DNA of 64,000 bases. Source: Halalkalicoccus sp. CGA53 (GTDB lineage Archaea; Halobacteriota; Halobacteria; Halobacteriales; Halalkalicoccaceae). The notes below the pieces were generated by a model that saw only the letters and a program-made list of their open reading frames with translations, searched no databases and was not told where the DNA came from. The first letter of the stretch is position 1. The number at the start of each line of letters is the position of its first letter. The DNA lies in NCBI RefSeq assembly GCF_036429475.1, contig NZ_CP144125.1, positions 1,550,001-1,614,000 on the forward strand. Direction: 5' to 3'. Position numbers and translations under genes: made by a program. Positions 9,009-17,649 of the stretch are shown here, in pieces.

Positions 9009-9572
9009 TCACTCCTCGGTCGCGAGGCGCTCTGCGACCCGCACGTCTCCCGGCCGATTGACGTTCACCGAGAGCCGCTCGTCGTCGAGCACGAGCGACC
9101 GGTCCTCGCCCTCCCCGACGACGTTCACCCCCGCCGGAGCGACCTCCCGCCCACCGATCTCGTGGACGGCGTCGACGCTCACTCCCAGCATCCGCTTTCT
9201 CTCTCCCGGAACGTAGAGCGCAAGCGAGCCGCAGTCGTGTTCTGCGACGACTCGATCTATCACCGCCGAATCCAGGAGGGGGAGGTCGGCCGCGACGGTC
9301 AGGACGGGGAGCGAGACCCGACCGAGGGCGACGCCCAGATCGGCGACGTAGCCCTCGCCGGGCGTCTCGATCGTCGGAGCCCGTTCCCCGACGTGTTCGC
9401 GCGTCTCCGGGGCGTTCGGGGAGGTCACGGCGATCGTCCGATCGACTGCACTCCCCGACAGCGCGTCGAGCACCCGATCGACCATCGCGCGACCATCCAC
9501 CTCGACCAGCGGCTTCTCGACCTCGCCGCCGAGACGGCTCCCCTCGCCGCCACAGATCACCAGAGCGTCCAC
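9009..9572 (-). CDS. cobY: GTP:adenosylcobinamide-phosphate guanylyltransferase CobY
   Basis: The product is 187 aa with a GTG start. The N-terminal nucleotidyltransferase signature CGGEGSRLGG (residues 7-16) followed by VEKPL (Lys20) is the GlmU/MobA-like fold used by archaeal CobY. CobY replaces the bacterial CobU kinase/guanylyltransferase and produces adenosyl-GDP-cobinamide, the substrate of CobS. Its first 16 bases overlap the end of cobS. MobA-type molybdenum cofactor guanylyltransferase is the main look-alike, but the position between cobS and cobD settles the assignment. Confidence 0.92.
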   Translation of the reverse strand: MDALVICGGEGSRLGGEVEKPLVEVDGRAMVDRVLDALSGSAVDRTIAVTSPNAPETREHVGERAPTIETPGEGYVADLGVALGRVSLPVLTVAADLPLLDSAVIDRVVAEHDCGSLALYVPGERKRMLGVSVDAVHEIGGREVAPAGVNVVGEGEDRSLVLDDERLSVNVNRPGDVRVAERLATEE

Positions 9573-10300
9573 GCGATCACCCCGAAATGGAGCGCGGCCA
9601 GCCGTGCGAGCTCGTTCGTCGCGCCGATCACGTCACCGGAGACCCCGCCGAGGTGGTGTTTCGACCACGACAGGGCGGCGAGCGCGACGCCGGCCGACGC
9701 GAGCAGCGCGACGGCACCCGGTGCCGGTGTGAGGACGAGTACTGGCAGCGTGGCGAAGGTCGGTACGATCGCGTCCCCCGTGCCGTTCTCCCCGGTGAAC
9801 GACGAGCCGAACCCCTCGTGGGTCGCCTCGCCGAGACAGACGACGAGCGCCATCGAGAGCTTCGCGCCGACCTCCGCGGCGATCACGATCCCGATCGCGA
9901 CGGGAAGCGGGAACGATGCGAGCGCGAGTCCGGCGAGTACGAGACCGGCGACGACGAGCGTGACGGCGAGGACCGCGCCGACGCCGGTCGTCGTGTCCTT
10001 GAGTACCTCGCGACGGCGCTCTCCGTCCCCGTGGACGACCGCCGCGTCGGCGCAGTCGGCGAGGCCATCGACGTGGTTGACCCCGCAGACGAGGTACACG
10101 GAGAGGAGGAGAGCGAACGCGGTCGCCTCCTGTCCCGGGACGAACAACGAGAGCGAGACCAGCGCGCCCACGGGGTAGCCCACGAGCACGAACGCGGTGG
10201 GTGTGTTCCGGAACGCTCCCCAGTCGGCCTCGTTGTGTCCTATCGGTACCCTCGTGAGGAAACCGAACGCCCCACGGAGCGCGCTCGTAACCTCGCTCAC
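9557..10300 (-). CDS. cobS: Adenosylcobinamide-GDP ribazoletransferase CobS
   Basis: The product is 247 aa with a GTG start at 10300. The GTG shares bases with the TGA of cbiB (GTGA), a coupling arrangement; another GTG lies two codons upstream. The protein is an integral membrane enzyme with about six hydrophobic spans. It carries FLTRVPIG near the N-terminus, the acidic NHVDGLADCADA motif typical of the CDP-alcohol-phosphotransferase-like CobS active site, and DGERRREVLKDTTTG. It joins alpha-ribazole (phosphate) to AdoGDP-cobinamide on the membrane, completing the lower ligand. Confidence 0.93.
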   Translation of the reverse strand: MSEVTSALRGAFGFLTRVPIGHNEADWGAFRNTPTAFVLVGYPVGALVSLSLFVPGQEATAFALLLSVYLVCGVNHVDGLADCADAAVVHGDGERRREVLKDTTTGVGAVLAVTLVVAGLVLAGLALASFPLPVAIGIVIAAEVGAKLSMALVVCLGEATHEGFGSSFTGENGTGDAIVPTFATLPVLVLTPAPGAVALLASAGVALAALSWSKHHLGGVSGDVIGATNELARLAALHFGVIAWTLW

Positions 10301-11199
10301 CCCCACGCGAGCACCCCCGCGAGCAGGTAAGCGAGCAGGCCGGCGATCGTAACGAGGCGCACCCCCTTCCGTGCGTCCGCGACCGTCGGGAGGTCCGCGA
10401 CCGGATTGAGGACGTAGGCACCCGGCTTCTCGAGTCTCACGTAGAGCGCGCCCGCGAGTGTCCCCATCGGCCAGCCGGAGTTCGGCGAGGCGGGCTCTCC
10501 CGCCCACCGCCTGGCGTTGAGCAGCGGGTCGGGCGAACGGGCGGCGAGGCTCAGTAAGACCGCCGCGACCCGTGCGGGGACGACCATCACGAGGTCGTCG
10601 AGCCATGCGCATGCGGTCCCGTGGGGTTTGTCGGGATACCCGAGCATCGAATCGAGCGTGTTCACCGCCTTCACCCACGCCGCGGCCGCCGCGGCGAACG
10701 GGAGCGAGACGTTCGCGACGACCCCGAACGCGAGGAGGGGGGCGACCAGTCCGTCCGCGAGGTTCTCGGCACAACTCTCGACCGCGGCGCTTCGCATCTC
10801 CCCGGACGAGAGGTCGTCCCGCTCGCGGCCGACGAGCGCGAGTAACGCCTCGCGAGCCCGTTCCGGGTCGTTCTCGCTCGCCTCGGCCACCTCGCTCGCG
10901 CTCTCCGTGAGCATCCGGAGGCTGCTCGCGGAGAAGAGGACCAGGCCCGCGAGGAGCGAAGCCAGCGCGACGTGTGCGATCCCCGCAAGTGCGACCGAGA
11001 GATAGACGACACCACCGACGAGAACCGGAACCGCGAGCGCGACGAGCAGTCCGCTCGCTCCTGAATACCGCCACTCGCGGTCGAGCGGAGCCACGAGCCG
11101 TCCGAGCCAGGCCACCGGGTGCAGGCGTTCGGGCGGCTCACGGAACGTCCACTCCAGAACGAGTGCGAGGAGGACCGCGAGACTCGCCCACGCGGGCAC
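10297..11199 (-). CDS. cbiB: Adenosylcobinamide-phosphate synthase CbiB
   Basis: The product is 300 aa with a GTG start at 11199 that overlaps the stop of the upstream HAD gene by one base (TAGTG). The protein has several membrane spans and the CbiB blocks HPVAWLGRLVAPLD, ESCAENLADGLVAPLL, VNTLDSMLGYPD and GWPMGTLAGAL. It links adenosylcobyric acid to aminopropanol (phosphate) to form cobinamide (phosphate). It therefore supplies the substrate of CobY and consumes the products of CbiZ and CobD, both in the same operon. Confidence 0.94.
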   Translation of the reverse strand: MPAWASLAVLLALVLEWTFREPPERLHPVAWLGRLVAPLDREWRYSGASGLLVALAVPVLVGGVVYLSVALAGIAHVALASLLAGLVLFSASSLRMLTESASEVAEASENDPERAREALLALVGRERDDLSSGEMRSAAVESCAENLADGLVAPLLAFGVVANVSLPFAAAAAAWVKAVNTLDSMLGYPDKPHGTACAWLDDLVMVVPARVAAVLLSLAARSPDPLLNARRWAGEPASPNSGWPMGTLAGALYVRLEKPGAYVLNPVADLPTVADARKGVRLVTIAGLLAYLLAGVLAWG

Positions 11200-11822
11200 T
11201 ACGGCACCTCCCGGGAGAGCAGGTCGGGGAGTTCGGCGAGCGTGTGCTCGTCGACGGAGAGGAACCGACCGCCACAGGCCTCGATCCCACCGTCCGCGTG
11301 TTCGGAGTCCCCGACGTGGACGAGGTTGTCGACCGCGCAGTCGAGCGCCTCCGCGACCGAGTGAAACGCCTCCGGGTGGGGCTTTCGCCAGCCACAGCCG
11401 ACGCTGGTGACCACGGCGTCGAACGCGTCGCGATCGAGGTCCGAGCGGATCAGCACCCGCGGGACGAGCTCCGGCACCGAGCAGTTAGAGAGCAGGGCAA
11501 CAGGCACGTACTCGGCGGCGGTCGAGACGGTCTCGTGTGCGCCCGCTCGCGTCTCCACCGCGGGATCGAACGCCGCGACGACCGCCCGGCGGACGACGTG
11601 CGCGTCGAACTCGACACCGCGCGAGCGGAGTGCCGCGGCGACGTGCGAAGGCAGCGGGACCTCCGCACCCTCCGGCGCGTCGACGTGGCGCTCGCCGTAG
11701 GTCCGCTCCCAGTCGTCCGGGACCGTGACGTCGCGTGCGCGGAGTTCGTTCGCGATCGCCCGCGTCGGCTCCGTGCGGTCGACGGAGACGAGCGTCCCGA
11801 AGAGGTCGAAACTGACTGCCAC
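11199..11822 (-). CDS. HAD-superfamily hydrolase heading the cobalamin operon
   Basis: The start is placed at the GTG at 11822, which gives 207 aa beginning VAVSFDLFGTLVSV; the open frame reaches 11894. Motif I is DLFGT, motif II is LLSNCS, motif III is the Lys in WRKPHPEAF, and motif IV is VHVGDSEHAD. This is a complete HAD phosphatase catalytic set with a helical cap. It is the first gene of the operon and abuts cbiB. A phosphatase step is needed in nucleotide-loop assembly (alpha-ribazole phosphate), but that role is only inferred; generic phosphoglycolate-type activity is equally possible. Confidence 0.85.
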   Translation of the reverse strand: MAVSFDLFGTLVSVDRTEPTRAIANELRARDVTVPDDWERTYGERHVDAPEGAEVPLPSHVAAALRSRGVEFDAHVVRRAVVAAFDPAVETRAGAHETVSTAAEYVPVALLSNCSVPELVPRVLIRSDLDRDAFDAVVTSVGCGWRKPHPEAFHSVAEALDCAVDNLVHVGDSEHADGGIEACGGRFLSVDEHTLAELPDLLSREVP

Positions 11823-11900
11823 GCCGGATGGTGAGGCGAACGCGGGGAAGAAGCCACCGATCACGGAAAGGGTTAGTCCCGGGAGCCTGTACACCCTGGA

Positions 11901-13256
11901 ATGACCCTCACGTCGGATGTCGTGTTTTCGCTACTGAGTACGGCCGTCTTCGGCTTCGAGATCACCGAGGAGACGATCACGATCGCCGGCTCGCTCGCGG
12001 TCGTGGTGCTGATCGCGCTGTCGGGTTTCTTCTCCTCCTCGGAGATCGCCATGTTCTCGCTCGGCGATCACAAAGTCGACGCGATGGTCGCGGAGGGGCT
12101 GCCGAGCGCCGAGCTCGTCCAGGCGTTGAAGGCCGACCCCCATCGCTTGCTCGTGACGATCCTCGTCGGGAACAACATCGTCAACATCGCCATGTCCTCG
12201 ATCGCGACGACCGTGCTCGCGCTCCACCTCCCGCCGGCACAGTCGGTGCTCGTCGCGACTTTCGGGATCACCGCGCTCGTCCTGCTGTTCGGCGAGAGCG
12301 CGCCGAAGTCCTACGCCGTCGAGCACACCGAGTCCTGGGCGCGACGGATCGCCCGGCCGCTCAAACTCTCGGAGTACGTGATGTACCCGCTGGTCGTCGT
12401 CTTCGACAGGCTCACCCGGCTGGTCAACCGTGTCACCGGGAGCACGGGCGAGCTCGAGAGCCCCTACGTCACCCGCGACGAGATCCAGCAGATGATCGAT
12501 ACGGGCGAGCGCGAGGGGATCATCGAGGAAGAGGAACGCGAGATGCTCCGCGGGGTCTTCCAGTTCAGAAACCGGATCGCGAAGGAGATCATGGTCCCAC
12601 GTCTGGAGATCGTCGCGGTGCCGGCGGAGGCGAGCGTGAGCGAGGCGATCGACCTCTGCGTCGAGGAGGGCAGAGATCGGATTCCGGTGTACAAAGAGCG
12701 CCTCGACGAGGTCGTCGGGATCGTCGAGCTCCCCGACCTGATCGCGGCCGACCGACGGAACGAGGAGTCGCTCTCCGAACTCGCGAGCGAGGCGATGTTC
12801 GTCCCGGAGTCGAAGAACGTCGACGAACTGCTCGCGGAGATGCGCGAGGAGCGCGTCCAGATGGTGATCGTCATCGACGAGTTCGGCGCGACACAGGGGC
12901 TGGTGACCTTAGAGGACATCATCGAGGAGGTCGTCGGCGAGATCCTAGAGGAGACCGAACACGAGCCGATCGAACGGATCGACGACGGCTCGATCCGCGT
13001 GCGCGGGGAGGTGAACGTCCACGAGGTCAACGAGGAGTTAGCGATCGACCTGCCCGAGGGCGGGGAGTTCGAGACGATCGCCGGCTTCGTCTTCGCCGAA
13101 CTGGGTCGGATCCCGGAGAGCGGCGAGACGATCGAGAGCGAGGAGGCGACGCTCACCGTCGAGCGGGTGGACAACACCCGGATCACGGCGATTCGGGTCG
13201 AACGGCACGAGCGGGAGGAAAGCAGCGAGGACAGAGCGGACGACGAGGACGTCTGA
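11901..13256 (+). CDS. CorC/HlyC-type membrane protein: CNNM (DUF21), CBS pair and CorC domain
   Basis: The 451-aa product has an N-terminal DUF21/CNNM membrane domain with roughly four spans. It includes SGFFSSSEIAMFSL, which marks the ion-binding helix, and GNNIVNIAMSS. A CBS-domain pair then follows (for example VFQFRNRIAKEIMVPR and FGATQGLVTLEDIIEEVVGEI), and finally a CorC_HlyC domain with GGEFETIAGFVFAELGRIP. Members are proposed Mg2+ efflux transporters gated by nucleotide binding at CBS. It is divergent from the cobalamin operon, with starts about 80 bp apart. Old hemolysin annotations of this family are misleading. Confidence 0.93.
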   Translation: MTLTSDVVFSLLSTAVFGFEITEETITIAGSLAVVVLIALSGFFSSSEIAMFSLGDHKVDAMVAEGLPSAELVQALKADPHRLLVTILVGNNIVNIAMSSIATTVLALHLPPAQSVLVATFGITALVLLFGESAPKSYAVEHTESWARRIARPLKLSEYVMYPLVVVFDRLTRLVNRVTGSTGELESPYVTRDEIQQMIDTGEREGIIEEEEREMLRGVFQFRNRIAKEIMVPRLEIVAVPAEASVSEAIDLCVEEGRDRIPVYKERLDEVVGIVELPDLIAADRRNEESLSELASEAMFVPESKNVDELLAEMREERVQMVIVIDEFGATQGLVTLEDIIEEVVGEILEETEHEPIERIDDGSIRVRGEVNVHEVNEELAIDLPEGGEFETIAGFVFAELGRIPESGETIESEEATLTVERVDNTRITAIRVERHEREESSEDRADDEDV

Positions 13257-13464
13257 ACGGTACCGCTACGGCTTCACGCCCGATACGCCTACATAGTAGA
13301 ACTCGCGATGGCGACCACTGCCGTACGATCGAGAGCGCGAGCTACCGGCGAACACGCCGCAGTCGAGGATCACGGCGACGATATTGGTACGGAGCACGAC
13401 CCGGTAAGCGGTCGTAGGTAGGGGGTTCGTCCGTTCTGTCAGGTGCCTTCGTCGGGCGTGCCAC

Positions 13465-14664
13465 TCACCGGATGACGTTCCCTTCCAGCTCCCGTGGGAA
13501 GTACGTCAGCCACTCGACGCCGTCTTCCGTGACCGCGATCGTATCCGAGTGGCGATATCCTTCGGTCTCGGTGTAGAGCCCCGGTTCGATCGTGTAGACG
13601 TGGCCCGGCTCCATCACGGCGTCTTCGGCCGTGTAGCTCGTGTCTTCGGACTCGCAGTGCTCGGCCCAGCCCCGGTCGATGTACGGCGGCTCGTGCCCGC
13701 CCATCCCGATGTTGTGCCCGACGTGGTGCTGAGCGAGATTCGTGACGCCCTGTTCCTCGAAGTACTCCCAGACGGCGTGGTCGACGTCGGCGATCGGGAC
13801 GCCCGGTCCCAGCGCCTCGATGGCGATGGTCTGGGCCTCGAGCATCAGCTCGAAGTAGTGGACCTGCTCGTCGCTCGGTTCGCCGACGAACATCGTTCGC
13901 TCGAGTTCCGACCGGTAGCCGTCGACGTTCGAGGACGCACCGGTGACGAGGACGTCGCCCTCGCGCAGGGGTTGGTTCGGGGTGTGGCCGTGGGGCAGCG
14001 CCGTCTCGTGGGCCGAGATGAATCCGGCGTGGACCGGCCCCGAGCCTCGGACGCGCTCCTCGAACCGTTTGCCGAGCGTGTCGAGCATCGCGCGCGAGGC
14101 ATCGGTCGACGCGCGCTGGCTCACCGTCGCCGGGTGCGCGCCGACCTCGGCGTACTCCGCGAGATACCGGTGACCGAGGTTCGCCCACTTTGCCGATTCG
14201 CGGATCAGGTCGACCTCGCTCTCGCTTTTCGCCCAGCGCATCCGGGGGATCCACGACTGGGTTTCCACCTCTAGAAACTCCGAAAGTGCGGATCCCTCGT
14301 ATCCCATCACGCCCGGAGCGCCGTCGGCGTCCGCGAGTACCGATTCGACGCCCATCCCGGTGAGCATCTCCGCCGCTACCTCGATCGGTCTCCCACCCGG
14401 GTAGTCGAAGTAGTGGTGGACGGCGCCGATCCAGGGATTCGGTTCGACGCGCTCGACTTCGAGTCGGGGAACCGTGATCTCGACCCCCTCTTCGGTGACT
14501 CCGAGGACGACCGGCCGCTCGGTCTGGATGTGGCCGAATCCCGTGAGGTACTCGATGCTCGACGCGTCGAAGAAGACCGCCGCGTCGGCGTCTTTCCCTC
14601 CTAACCGATCGCGTACCTCGCCGAGCCGGTCTTCGAACTCCGATTCCGGTAGCTTCGTCGGCAT
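13465..14664 (-). CDS. M24 (pita-bread) family protein, creatinase-like, with degenerate metal site
   Basis: The product is 399 aa with ATG at 14664 (MPTKLPESEF); the frame extends upstream but without homology. It has the two-domain architecture of Xaa-Pro peptidase / creatinase proteins. Against the five metal ligands of aminopeptidase P (D, D, H, E, E) it shows Thr241, Glu253, His317, Glu360 and Ser373, so three of five are changed. The segment SELERTMF and the C-terminal FPRELEGNVIR recall creatinase, which works without metal. It is therefore probably not a classical metallopeptidase but a C-N hydrolase of unknown substrate. Confidence 0.85.
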   Translation of the reverse strand: MPTKLPESEFEDRLGEVRDRLGGKDADAAVFFDASSIEYLTGFGHIQTERPVVLGVTEEGVEITVPRLEVERVEPNPWIGAVHHYFDYPGGRPIEVAAEMLTGMGVESVLADADGAPGVMGYEGSALSEFLEVETQSWIPRMRWAKSESEVDLIRESAKWANLGHRYLAEYAEVGAHPATVSQRASTDASRAMLDTLGKRFEERVRGSGPVHAGFISAHETALPHGHTPNQPLREGDVLVTGASSNVDGYRSELERTMFVGEPSDEQVHYFELMLEAQTIAIEALGPGVPIADVDHAVWEYFEEQGVTNLAQHHVGHNIGMGGHEPPYIDRGWAEHCESEDTSYTAEDAVMEPGHVYTIEPGLYTETEGYRHSDTIAVTEDGVEWLTYFPRELEGNVIR

Positions 14665-14788
14665 GGCTGTGCACTCTCCCGCGTGTTCAAAAGCGTTCAG
14701 TTCGCCGTTTCGCTCGCCGGCTCTCGAACACCGGAACCGCGAGAGGTCGACGGACGAAGTCACGACGGCGTCCGCTACGCCCGGCCGT

Positions 14789-15637
14789 CTACCGCCGCTC
14801 CATGAGGACGTAGAGGGTCGAGAGCCCGACGAGGTAGACCGCGACTCCACCGAGGAGGACCCACAGGATCGGGTTCGTCGGATCGACGTCGGTCCACGAC
14901 CTCGCGAACCCGATCAGCAGCAGGCCGAACCAGACCACGAGGCTCTCGATCGGGATCTTCGCGGCGCTCCAGCGGGTCTCGAACGCGAAGTAGAGGCTGA
15001 CGACGCCGAACACCGCGCCCCATCCCAGCAGTATCCGCGAGGTGAGCGGGCTCACCGCCCACGGCCACGCCTCGATCATCGGCTCCGGGAAGACGAACAG
15101 GACGAAGAGTATCAGCGTCAGCACAGCCCCGACGGCGCCGCTCACCCAACGGACGACCCTCGGTACCTCTGCACCACCGGGGGAGGGCGTCCGCGGATCG
15201 GTGCGACCGTTGGCGATCCAGAGCGCCGGTATGAGCAGCGGCGTCACGACGTAGAGGATCACCCAGAGCCAGGTAGAGACGTGTCCGTGGGTGAACGCGT
15301 CCCAGTGAAGGTACGTCGCGACGGCCATCGCCAGTGTGAAGACGGCGATACCCGGGAAGAGGACGTGGACGCGGTGCCAGCGACCGACCGTGACGACCCG
15401 GTAGAAGAAGTAGACGCCGGCGCCGTATCCCGCACCCATCAGGAGCGGGGTGAGGTCGGGGCTGATCGGCCAGGCGAAGTAGAGCTCGGTTCGGTCCGGA
15501 GTGCCGTAGAGCGTGACGAACGCGAGGAACAGCACCGGGGCGATGACGTAGCCGCTCCAGCGCGTCACCCGGAGCACCCGATCGTCCCGCGTCAGCTCCG
15601 CCGTCTTTCCGCGCTCGGCCGATCTTACGGCGCCCAT
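14789..15637 (-). CDS. Polytopic membrane protein of unknown function (about 8 TM)
   Basis: The 282-aa product has about eight evenly spaced hydrophobic segments, with short charged loops and very few conserved polar residues inside the membrane. The first span begins near residue 28 and the last ends near the C-terminus. No transporter or enzyme motif was recognised. The N-terminal 25 residues are hydrophilic and basic/acidic mixed, so there is no cleavable signal peptide. It stands alone between the M24 gene and a long gene-poor region. A function is not proposed. Confidence 0.75.
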   Translation of the reverse strand: MGAVRSAERGKTAELTRDDRVLRVTRWSGYVIAPVLFLAFVTLYGTPDRTELYFAWPISPDLTPLLMGAGYGAGVYFFYRVVTVGRWHRVHVLFPGIAVFTLAMAVATYLHWDAFTHGHVSTWLWVILYVVTPLLIPALWIANGRTDPRTPSPGGAEVPRVVRWVSGAVGAVLTLILFVLFVFPEPMIEAWPWAVSPLTSRILLGWGAVFGVVSLYFAFETRWSAAKIPIESLVVWFGLLLIGFARSWTDVDPTNPILWVLLGGVAVYLVGLSTLYVLMERR

Positions 15638-16403
15638 CTGTGAGTACCCCCTGACGCTCTCCGGTCGACGGTGACGGTTCGTGTGGCGTGCATGCGCTCT
15701 CCCGAGCGATATCCGCCACGATAGATACTGTATGTATCTGGTGATGTTCTTTCAGTCAGTGAGCGGTTTGCAGCGGGTGACTCCCTATTGGGTCGTGTCT
15801 CGTCGAGGAGGTGAACCACACCGCGTACCACTCGGTGGTGAGAAGGTTCACGCGAGGCCACCACTGCGACCGGAACGACGCCGCGGAACCGGTAGAAGAC
15901 CCGCGGTGAAGATCACCGGGCGGGAGGTCCGACGGTTTCGCCACGCACCCGGTCGCGGTCGTGAGCCGGCCTCGGTCGTCCGCCCTCGCTGGTAGAGCGT
16001 GGGTTCGAACCGGACGAACTCGCCGCGGGTCGCCGACGTGGACGTCCGCACGGCGAGCGGCTCCACCTCCACGACCCCTCGATCACGCGTCGACGTAGGG
16101 TCTCACCACCTCGCTGCCCGCGTCGCCGACCGAGGTCAAATAGGTGCCGCCGACCGACGGGTCGGTAGCGAGGAGCGCGGCGATCCGATCGGGTCTCCGG
16201 GTGGAGCCAATACGTCGCCTCCTCGTGGGACTGACGCGTCCGGCGCAGAGATCGACGCTCGAGCGCGTCATCCCCGTCAGGAAGTGCGTTCCCTCGGTCC
16301 CCAGAGGAGGGCGGTCGATGGCACTACGTACACCTCCTCGGGAGTGGTCTCTCGGTCGCCGTCACCGGGACACGCTTTTCGCCCCGAGCCACGAACGTCC
16401 CCC
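15638..16403. other. Gene-poor stretch (about 770 bp), no convincing gene
   Basis: Only short open frames occur here and none has a recognisable domain. The first part includes a locally AT-rich patch around 15720-15760. A GTG-started 74-codon frame on the minus strand (15848-16072) has haloarchaeal-type codons in its first half, then loses them. The last part (16083-16330) looks like a decayed coding remnant and is listed separately. No tRNA, repeat or insertion-sequence end was seen. Confidence 0.5.
16083..16330 (-). pseudogene. Possible decayed coding remnant, identity unknown
   Basis: Read on the minus strand, protein-like segments occur in different frames in succession. GTEGTHFLTGMTR is followed, in another frame, by EEATYWLHPETRSD, then by RIAALLATDPSVGGTYL and EVVRPYVDA before a stop at 16083. 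High G/C at third codon positions is kept in each segment. This pattern suggests a gene interrupted by frameshifts, but no family was recognised, so it could also be chance in a GC-rich region. Confidence 0.3.
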
Positions 16404-16931
16404 GTGCAGCCGGTCGTCCACCTCGCGGTCGCCTACCTCTCGTACGCCGCGTACACGCGGTGGCGTCTCGACCGAGCGCCGACCGGCGCGGCGGCACTCG
16501 TCGCGGTCCTCGCCGCCGCGCTTCCCGACCTGATCGACAGGCCGCTCTACTGGGCCGGACTCACGCCGGTCGGCCGGACACTCGCTCACTCGCTCCTCTT
16601 CGCGATCCCGCTGATCGCGCTCGTCCGGTTCGTCACGCGTCGGGTCGATCGGTCGGTCCTCGGGGTGGCGTTCGCCATCGGCTACCTCTCGCACGTCGTC
16701 ACAGACGTCCCCTGGCACGTCCTCGCCGGGGACTACCACGAACTCGGCTTTCTCCTCTGGCCGGTCACATCCATGCCCGACTACAGCGGCGTCAAACCGC
16801 TCGGAACGGTCGGCGGGCTCGAGGTGACGACGCTCTGGCTCGAGGCCCCGATCCTCGTCGCCGGACTCGCGCTCTGGATCCGCGACGGAGCTCCTGGAGC
16901 AGGCGTCGTACGCGACAGGATCCGTCGGTGA
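16404..16931 (+). CDS. YdjM-like membrane protein (metal-dependent hydrolase-like, PF04307 type)
   Basis: The product is 175 aa from a GTG at 16404 (VQPVVHLAVAYLSY). The frame is open upstream, but the hydrophobic start and typical composition favour this codon. Four to five spans and the His/Asp pattern (VHLAVAYLSYAAY, ALPDLIDRPLYW, RTLAHSLLF, YLSHVVTDVPWH) match the YdjM / LexA-regulated inner-membrane putative hydrolase family. The conserved polar residues may bind metal, but the activity of the family is unproven. A second member of the same family is encoded at 47357-47803. Confidence 0.75.
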   Translation: MQPVVHLAVAYLSYAAYTRWRLDRAPTGAAALVAVLAAALPDLIDRPLYWAGLTPVGRTLAHSLLFAIPLIALVRFVTRRVDRSVLGVAFAIGYLSHVVTDVPWHVLAGDYHELGFLLWPVTSMPDYSGVKPLGTVGGLEVTTLWLEAPILVAGLALWIRDGAPGAGVVRDRIRR

Positions 16932-17001
16932 GTGGGATCGAATTCCCCCTCGACACGGGTTCGTCGGGAAAGTGATACGCCTCCGCGTCGAATCCCCTCG
17001 T

Positions 17002-17310
17002 ATGGGACTGCTCGACCGGATCAAGCACGCCGGCTTCCGCCCGCAGAAGACGAGGCTACAGATCGACTGGATGACCAACACCGACGAGCGGATCATGCAG
17101 CGCCTGCGCGGGTCGGAGCCGCAGACGCCCGCCGCCATCGCGAGCGACCTCGAGCGGAGCGCGGAGTACGTCGCCGACCGCTGTCGACAGCTCGCGATCC
17201 GGGAACTACTCGTCCAGCACGAGTCGGGGGAGTACCGTTACGCGCTCGCCGCGCTCGGCGAGCGCTACCTCGACGACGAGATCAGCGTCGAGGAGCTCGA
17301 AGAGCGCTGA
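17002..17310 (+). CDS. Small winged-helix DNA-binding protein (PhiH1-repressor-like)
   Basis: The product is 102 aa with ATG at 17002 (MGLLDRIKHAGF). A winged helix-turn-helix covers roughly residues 25-85: MTNTDERIMQRLRG, TPAAIASDLERSAEYVADRCRQL as the recognition region, then a wing ending YRYALAALGERYLDDEI. The pattern is like the haloarchaeal phage PhiH1-type repressor and related MarR-like regulators. No ligand domain or cysteine pair is present. The target is unknown. It follows the YdjM-like gene by about 70 bp in the same direction and may be independently transcribed. Confidence 0.75.
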   Translation: MGLLDRIKHAGFRPQKTRLQIDWMTNTDERIMQRLRGSEPQTPAAIASDLERSAEYVADRCRQLAIRELLVQHESGEYRYALAALGERYLDDEISVEELEER

Positions 17311-17649
17311 GCCGACCACCGATCTCCACCGGAAACCGGGCATCGTGTCCATCCCGTCTCCGTATTACACGCCGAGTTCTCTCCCCTCGGCCGACGAACC
17401 TCGGCGTGTGGGGGGCGAGACGACCCGGACCCGCGTGCCAAGATCCGCTCGGGAGAGAACGCTCACCGTGTTCGGCCCCCTCGCTGGCTGAACCGGGAGA
17501 CGCTCACGTCGTACGAATCTCGCAGTCTGCACTCCCAGGTCTGAACAGCTACCAGACGGTCGCGCCCGCTTCGCTCGCGCGCTGTGACTGGCGTGGTCAC
17601 ATTGGGTCGGTGTGGCCTTTTCACTGCTCACTCTGCTCGCAGGAGAACG
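17311..17649. other. Intergenic stretch between the wHTH gene and tRNA-Tyr
   Basis: About 340 bp with no supported gene. Both strands carry open frames that run into the tRNA and have no domain support. A small inverted repeat GTCTG/CAGAC lies at 17539-17557. This side is downstream of the tRNA 3' end, which is where integrative elements usually insert, but no integrase or duplicated tRNA end was seen. Confidence 0.5.

Noticed and set aside
9557-11074. A frame of 505 codons covering cobS and cbiB
   Set aside because: cbiB in the overlapping frame is a clear CbiB protein. The upstream part of this frame is a high-Arg shadow; cobS starts at 10300.
6546-11822. A cobalamin riboswitch upstream of the cobalamin operon
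   Set aside because: The leader between the HAD start and the CorC start (about 80 bp) is too short for the aptamer, and cobalamin riboswitches are not expected in haloarchaea.
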